The notes beneath the pieces are model-generated. The model was not told where the DNA came from and searched no databases. It saw nothing but the letters and a program-made list of their open reading frames with translations. Both the position numbers and the translations under genes were made by a program. A stretch of 64,000 nucleotides of DNA from Dastarcus helophoroides (lineage: Eukaryota; Arthropoda; Insecta; Coleoptera; Bothrideridae), in assembly GCA_028583605.1 (NCBI GenBank), contig CM053325.1, positions 46,260,987-46,324,986 on the forward strand, read 5' to 3'. Below, in pieces: positions 59,160 through 64,000 of this stretch (position 1 is the stretch's first letter; each line of letters begins with the position of its first letter).

Positions 59160-60775
59160 CGTTTGCGCGATCACTCCCGAAGATTCCCGATGGTTGGTTT
59201 CCAGATCAAGAAAAGCATGTAACCGTCGTCTCTGTTGATGTTTTTGGGGAATTTTTGGATTTCAATGGCCTCGCGTATCTTCCTATTATAGTAATTGGAA
59301 ATATTGGATATAATTGAAATATTATCAAAGAGAATCCTATGTCTGGTCTCATGTTGATGTTCCGCAATGCCTGACTGCGAAAATAAACCAGACCTAGAAC
59401 ATCTTTGGTGCTCGGATATTCGCGTCCTTAATGTTCGCCCCGTTTCTCTGATGGACACTGAACCCTGTACACACCATTAGAACAAAATGATGAAATTTTA
59501 TCTTTGGGAGATGGGAGGAGCTGTTGGATCTTTGAGGATGATGAAAAAATGGGATTAATGTTGTGTTTTCTCAATAATTTTCCGATTTAATCTGTTACTT
59601 CGTAAACATAAGCAAGAAAGGCTTTAGAAAGAGAATTTTGTGAAGGACGAGGGGTAGGGTGAAGGTGTCGTTTAATGGCAGTGAAATTGCTACAGCTCGT
59701 GAAACCAGTGAATTTGTGACAGAACGTTTTTGGGAAGGGTGATGAAGGGACTTTGCATGCAAATAACGATTAGCATGGGTGGGTATAAACGGAATGAGAA
59801 ACGCGACCGAAACGAGTGACCAGTACGTCAAGAGAAGGAAGAGAACCGTTGTTTCCGATTTCCATAGTGAAGCTAATAGAAGAAGGTAAACTGTTTAGGT
59901 GTTCCAAAAATAAATTTAGTGAATCCTTGCCATGTGGCCATACAATAAATGTGTCATCTACATAACGAAGTCAAACCTTGGGTTTTAAATCCGCAGTTTC
60001 CAACGCAGTGTTTTCAACAGATTCCATGAAAATATTTGCTACGACTGGTGATAAGGGGGAACCCATTGGGGTGCCGGAGACTTGTTTATAGAAGCTACCA
60101 TTGAAATGAAAATAAGTCAATGTGAGGCACATTTCAGTTAAATCAGCTAGAGAATCTGCATTCTCTTTGCCTGAAAATAATTGACAAATTATCGTCATGG
60201 AGTCGGAAACTGAAACATTAGTGAATAATAAAGTGACGTCAAAACTTACCAGTATGTCGTTGGGGTCTAGGGTTAATTTAGACAATAATTCGACAAAGTG
60301 TTTAGAATTAAGGACGTGTGATGATGTGTTTCCGATATATGACTTGAGGATGTTAGATAAATATTTCGAGATATTGTAGGTAGGTGAATTTATCGTGCTG
60401 ATAATGGGCCTTTAAGGACTATTGGTTTTGTGAATTTTGGGGAGACAATAAAGACGAGGTGGTTTGAATTCTCTCGGAACAGGATGTCTGAAAGTGTCTG
60501 CCGACAAATGTTGGACTTTGGTGTTTTGGCATGTTTTAGTATTTTTGTAGTTTGAAAACGAATAGGATCTGCTGCCACCTTGGGAAGAGTTATGATGGAA
60601 GACTCTACTGCAGTGATTATTTCCTTAGTTGTTCGGGATATGATTAAAAGGATTAAACGTGATTTGGCTTCGATCTCCCGACAATTGCTCGGGCTCCATC
60701 TGGAATAATCGAGTAGGTTGTCGGTTGAACATGGGAGTCATTTCGACGCCATATTCTATAATCAGTCCGAAAAAA
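59160..60775 (-). pseudogene. Penelope-like retroelement: reverse transcriptase plus GIY-YIG endonuclease
   Basis: Minus-strand order: an N-terminal RT region (about 60770-60390), then LDPNDILVSFDVTLLFTNVS (the first catalytic Asp), YKQVSGTPMGSPLSPVVANI, an in-frame TGA, and LRYVDDTFIVWPHGK with the YVDD box (about 59970-59930). After connector sequence comes a C-terminal GIY-YIG domain: GVYRVQC, a frame shift, then IRETGRTLRTRISEHQRCS (about 59480-59390). This RT plus GIY-YIG layout defines endonuclease-bearing Penelope-like elements, which insert by target-primed reverse transcription. The TGA just before YVDD and the later frameshift show it is dead. The tail repeats at 58826-59150 follow directly. 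Confidence 0.88.
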
Positions 60776-60993
60776 CTTTTTAATTAGAAAATCTGAAACA
60801 GAAGAAGAAATTCGAATCTCTAAGTCCCAAGGTCAAAACTTATATTTTAGTCTCAAAAACGGTGGTCAATTTGTCTTTCCGTCCACTGTCGGATAACGAA
60901 CATACCATCTTATCTAAAGTGCAGCATTTTCAGGTATTGTTATTAGGTATGGCTTTTCTTCGATATGACAGTTTTTTCTGGAAATTTCTTGTA

Positions 60994-63353
60994 GGGGAGA
61001 CTTAGGAAAGTTGAAACAATATTCACATTTTATCGTATATCTTTCAAACGCAAATAGAGGTTCGGCTAAAACTTTATCATTTCATAGGTTTTTTAATCGA
61101 ATAATTGTTTATATTCTAAAAATTAATTTTGGGGTCATGTAACCCTTGAAAATATAATTCAAACGCAATAGGACGTTTTGTGTCAACTCTTCTCATATCG
61201 AGGTAGTTGAAATAGTTTACTAGGTGAGTTGAAACAGTTAACGAGGTGGATTAAAACACATAAGAATTGTTACTAAATAAGAATAAAATAATGCTAAAAC
61301 ACATCGTCATTAAAACACTTTATTGCAAATTGACTTGAACGTTTCTATTCTATTCTGATAAACAATTGTGGCATATGTACGATATTTTTCTACCAACACA
61401 GACTTCATGTGACCATGCTTTGCATTCTAGGCATTGTACACACTTTTAGTTTACCTTGCTATTTAAATATGCTTCCAAACAACACAGGCAAAAGCATTCA
61501 TCCTTATCTTCACATTCCACCTGCTCTTTAAGCATGATCTTCCGCTTTCGTGCATTTTTTTTAAAACGGGCTTTTGGACTTTTTTATTTGGTCTATTAGT
61601 TTTAACGGCAGCTAGTTTATTTTTAACCGAAGAGTCCGTTAAGATAGCTGACTTTATTTTTCTTCTTTTTTGTTGAGTGCCTTTCCTTGGTATAGCCTTG
61701 GGAAAGGGTCTGACAGATTCCGGGGAAAAATATGTGGCATTGATCTACTTTTAGATGATTTTCGCGATTTGTCATCATCCTCAGATAAAGTTAGGCTGCT
61801 TGGAGGTGTTAGGTTCTCTTTTTGTAGGGCTGAGCTCGGTCCAGCAACACTCCAATCAGCTGTTATCTGCTTTTTAACTAAAGCGCACTTGGAAGGTGAA
61901 GTGTAGGTGAGTGTAGCAGTAGGCAATTTTGCATGGGAAAGTGCCGATGTAGAAAGATGCGTGGCAGCGCATGACAGTGGAGAAACTTCGCCCATTGTTC
62001 TGTGGTTAGTTGGTGGACTGATGATCAATTAACTGAACGCATCATCTCCAAAATTAATAACAGCTAACTCTGCAAAAAGCTTAGTTAAATGTCTCTATGT
62101 GTCTGTTGCGGGCAAAAGTCGAGCGGTAACTTGGCTTGGTACAAATTTATCGTCTTCAAATATTAGAGGATTTAGTGGCCAAATTCCAGTCGATCGAAAG
62201 CCGACTATAATGTTTCTTGCTGTGATTGCTATTTTGAAGGATGTCTTGGCTATTCCAGGTATATCATAAATTGTCATCACTTGATCTGGATTTAAGTGCA
62301 TTCAACTGTCTCAAGTAAAATTTGTAGCCTTCTTTGTCCTGCCAAAAACTGTTCGATTCATAGGTTACAGTTTATGGCTGCAATGAGGAGGAAATGTTAG
62401 TAAAATAATTCCATTTTCCCTGCAAAGCTCTATATATTTCTCTGCCATATGCGAGTGGTTGTTTAGCAACAACAGGACCTTGTGCTCTTTACTTGGTCTA
62501 ACTTGCTCAATGAAGTGCTCTAAATAGACGTGGAAATCATCTTTTTGCATCCATCCGGCTCCATTTACTGTTTCTATTGATCCAATTGGACCAGCGCGTA
62601 TAAAGTGGTTACTAAATCGTTTTCTTGGAAAAACGAATATTGGTGAAACGTAGTTGCCTATAGCATTTCCAGCAAGTGGTATGGTTACCAACGTTCCTCT
62701 TTCTGTCAATGTCATTGCGCTCACCTGCTTTTGTCCACGTCTAGCTTCTGAACTGTGGTAATGCCAGACATGTCGATATTGCAAATATCCATGGCTTCTA
62801 GCTTGTGTTTTTCAAGTACGGCGACATAATTTTCAAAAAACAATAATACAATACTTTTCTTAAAACTCATTGCACGTGCAATACTGGTATGTTGTGAAAT
62901 TCTCAAGACAATAACAGGAAACCATTTCGAAACAGATTGAACCACACTTCTCCAGCCACTTGCCCTTCTCTCCAACATTCAGGAAATCGTTTGCTGTATT
63001 TTACAGCCAACTGATAGGCCAGTTATCTAGCCTCTTTCCGAGTTAACCCAAAATTGGCATCAGAGCAAAATAGAAGATACTCACAAATCTTTTTTTTTCT
63101 TCAGCTTCGGAAAAAACAGTTGGTCTAGAATATCCAACTGACGGTGGCTTGGGAGATTCGCCGATTTCAAATGCTCTATTTTTCTTAATAAAACGGTAAA
63201 AGAAAGTGTAATTTAAATTACAACGACACAAATGACATATGTACGACACGCGCTGAATGAATGTCAGAAGGAGAGTTTCCTCAGTTTCTTCTAATAACTG
63301 AGTTATTGACACTGTTTCAAGTTACTTCTGTTTTAACTTTCCTAGGTCTCCTC
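60994..63353 (-). mobile_element. pogo/Tigger-like element with TA target sites
   Basis: Ends are inverted: left GGGGAGACTTAGGAAAGTTG, right (inverted) GAGGAGACCTAGGAAAGTTA. TA borders both (60992-60993, 63354-63355). Total 2360 bases. The words AGTTGAAACA and GTTGAAATAG recur near the left end (61030, 61205, 61230). It carries a decayed transposase. Confidence 0.88.
61640..63290 (-). pseudogene. pogo-type transposase remnant (CENP-B-like N-terminus, DDE core)
   Basis: From the N-terminal side: SVGYSRPTVFSEAEEK (about 63150-63095) fits the end of the first HTH; GWRSVVQSVSKWFPVIVLRI and SIARAMSF (about 62960-62870) fit the CENPB-type DNA-binding domain; CNIDMSGITTVQKL (about 62790-62740) carries the first catalytic Asp; GWMQKDDFHVYLEHFI and LLLLNNHSHM follow, then GIILLTFPPHCSHKL. 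In LLLLNNHSH the second catalytic Asp is Asn. A break follows HKL, after which TIYDIPGIAKTSFKIA and FRSTGIWPLNP continue in another frame, then a Ser/Lys-rich C-terminus to about 61654. Inactive by mutation and frameshifts. Confidence 0.87.
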
Positions 63354-63361
63354 TATAACTA

Positions 63362-63545
63362 CAGTCAAAGCCGGATATAACGACATCGTTTACACCGACG
63401 CATCGGTTATTACGACGAAATGGTAAGGTCCCGGCGATTATTTTAAAAGCTAACTGAACTGCCAGTTATATTGCTTAAAACAACTACCAGTTACAACGTC
63501 CGTAGTTTATGGTCCCTTTGATGTCGTTATATCCGGTTTCAACTA
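63362..63545. mobile_element. 184-bp MITE with pogo/mariner-like TA target
   Basis: Left end CAGTCAAAGCCGGATATAAC, right end inverted TAGTTGAAACCGGATATAAC, with TA on each side (63360-63361 and 63546-63547). No coding sequence. The ends differ from those of the adjacent pogo element, so it is a separate family. Confidence 0.82.
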
Positions 63546-63547
63546 TA

Positions 63548-64000
63548 ATATGTTTTTTTAAAATTTTGATTGTTTTTAGATTGTACTTTATAGTACTTAG
63601 TTGTATGCACTATTATACCAGCAAACTGAACAAGAACAGAAAAAATTTTAGCTCTAAATTTTGATATACAGGCTAAGTGAAAGTAGAGAAAGGGGGGACA
63701 TAACTGTTTATCGAGAAAATAAATATTGGTACCGATGAATGGCGTAGTTTTCAAAGACAAGTTTTGTTCTAATTCTCCTTCCACCTGAAGTCAGGAGCAT
63801 GAAATTTGAAGAGTAGGTTCCTTTCATGATGAAGGTTCGCAATAAGATAGAATTCTTAGAAATACAATCCCCAGCGGGGCAAAAAGGGGGTCAAAATTAG
63901 TATGATATAAATATTATTAAAAAAAGGTATTTAAAATATGCTTATTAAAAACGGACAACCTCTTCATTTTTGTTTTAAAATATAATTGTGATCATTTGTT
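63548..64000. other. No gene recognised
   Basis: AT-rich DNA to the window edge. A minus-strand frame at 63539-63784 overlaps the MITE end and has no motif. Confidence 0.4.

Overview
The window looks like nuclear DNA from an insect. It is very AT-rich, its genes carry short introns with GT-AG borders, and it holds insect-type trehalose/sugar porter, MACROD and Nup107 genes. Transposable elements of many classes fill the rest: non-LTR LINEs, Ty3/gypsy, Penelope-like, piggyBac, pogo, hAT, foldback elements and a SINE. I cannot name the order or species from sequence alone.

Only three host genes are convincing. (1) A three-exon MACROD1/2-type macro-domain hydrolase lies at 6436-7372 (+). (2) A six-exon nucleoporin Nup107 gene lies at 16143-29512 (+). 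Its two long introns (4.5 and 6.0 kb) are packed with degenerate AT-rich arrays and element fragments. (3) A two-exon Tret1-like sugar porter lies at 41137-42935 (-). All splice phases close in frame. The genes are unrelated in function and there is no operon-like logic.

Layout: 1-3.6 kb, two LINE fragments and a non-autonomous hAT; 6.4-7.4 kb, macro gene followed at once by a loopless hairpin; 8.2-11.9 kb, a large foldback element with a nested repeat carrying an 18S rRNA-like piece; 12.8-13.2 kb, a small foldback element with a hammerhead-ribozyme motif in each arm; 13.8-15.7 kb, a dead ZBED-type hAT transposase and a TTAA-flanked element; 16.1-29.5 kb, Nup107; 32.0-34.6 kb, an internally deleted piggyBac with TTAA target sites; 34.7-40.8 kb, AT-rich array, a tandem repeat, Penelope tails and a SINE; 41-43 kb, sugar porter; 43.8-51.6 kb, two partial gypsy copies of one family with a long-TIR element between them; 51.6-55.1 kb, a long T-rich array; 58.8-60.8 kb, a Penelope-like element with GIY-YIG domain; 61.0-63.5 kb, a pogo element and an adjacent MITE.

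The most unusual signals are the hammerhead-like motifs, which recur in three different repeat contexts, and about 12 kb of strand-asymmetric degenerate repeat built on the word GTCGAAATTTT. Boundaries given for degenerate arrays and repeat fragments are approximate.
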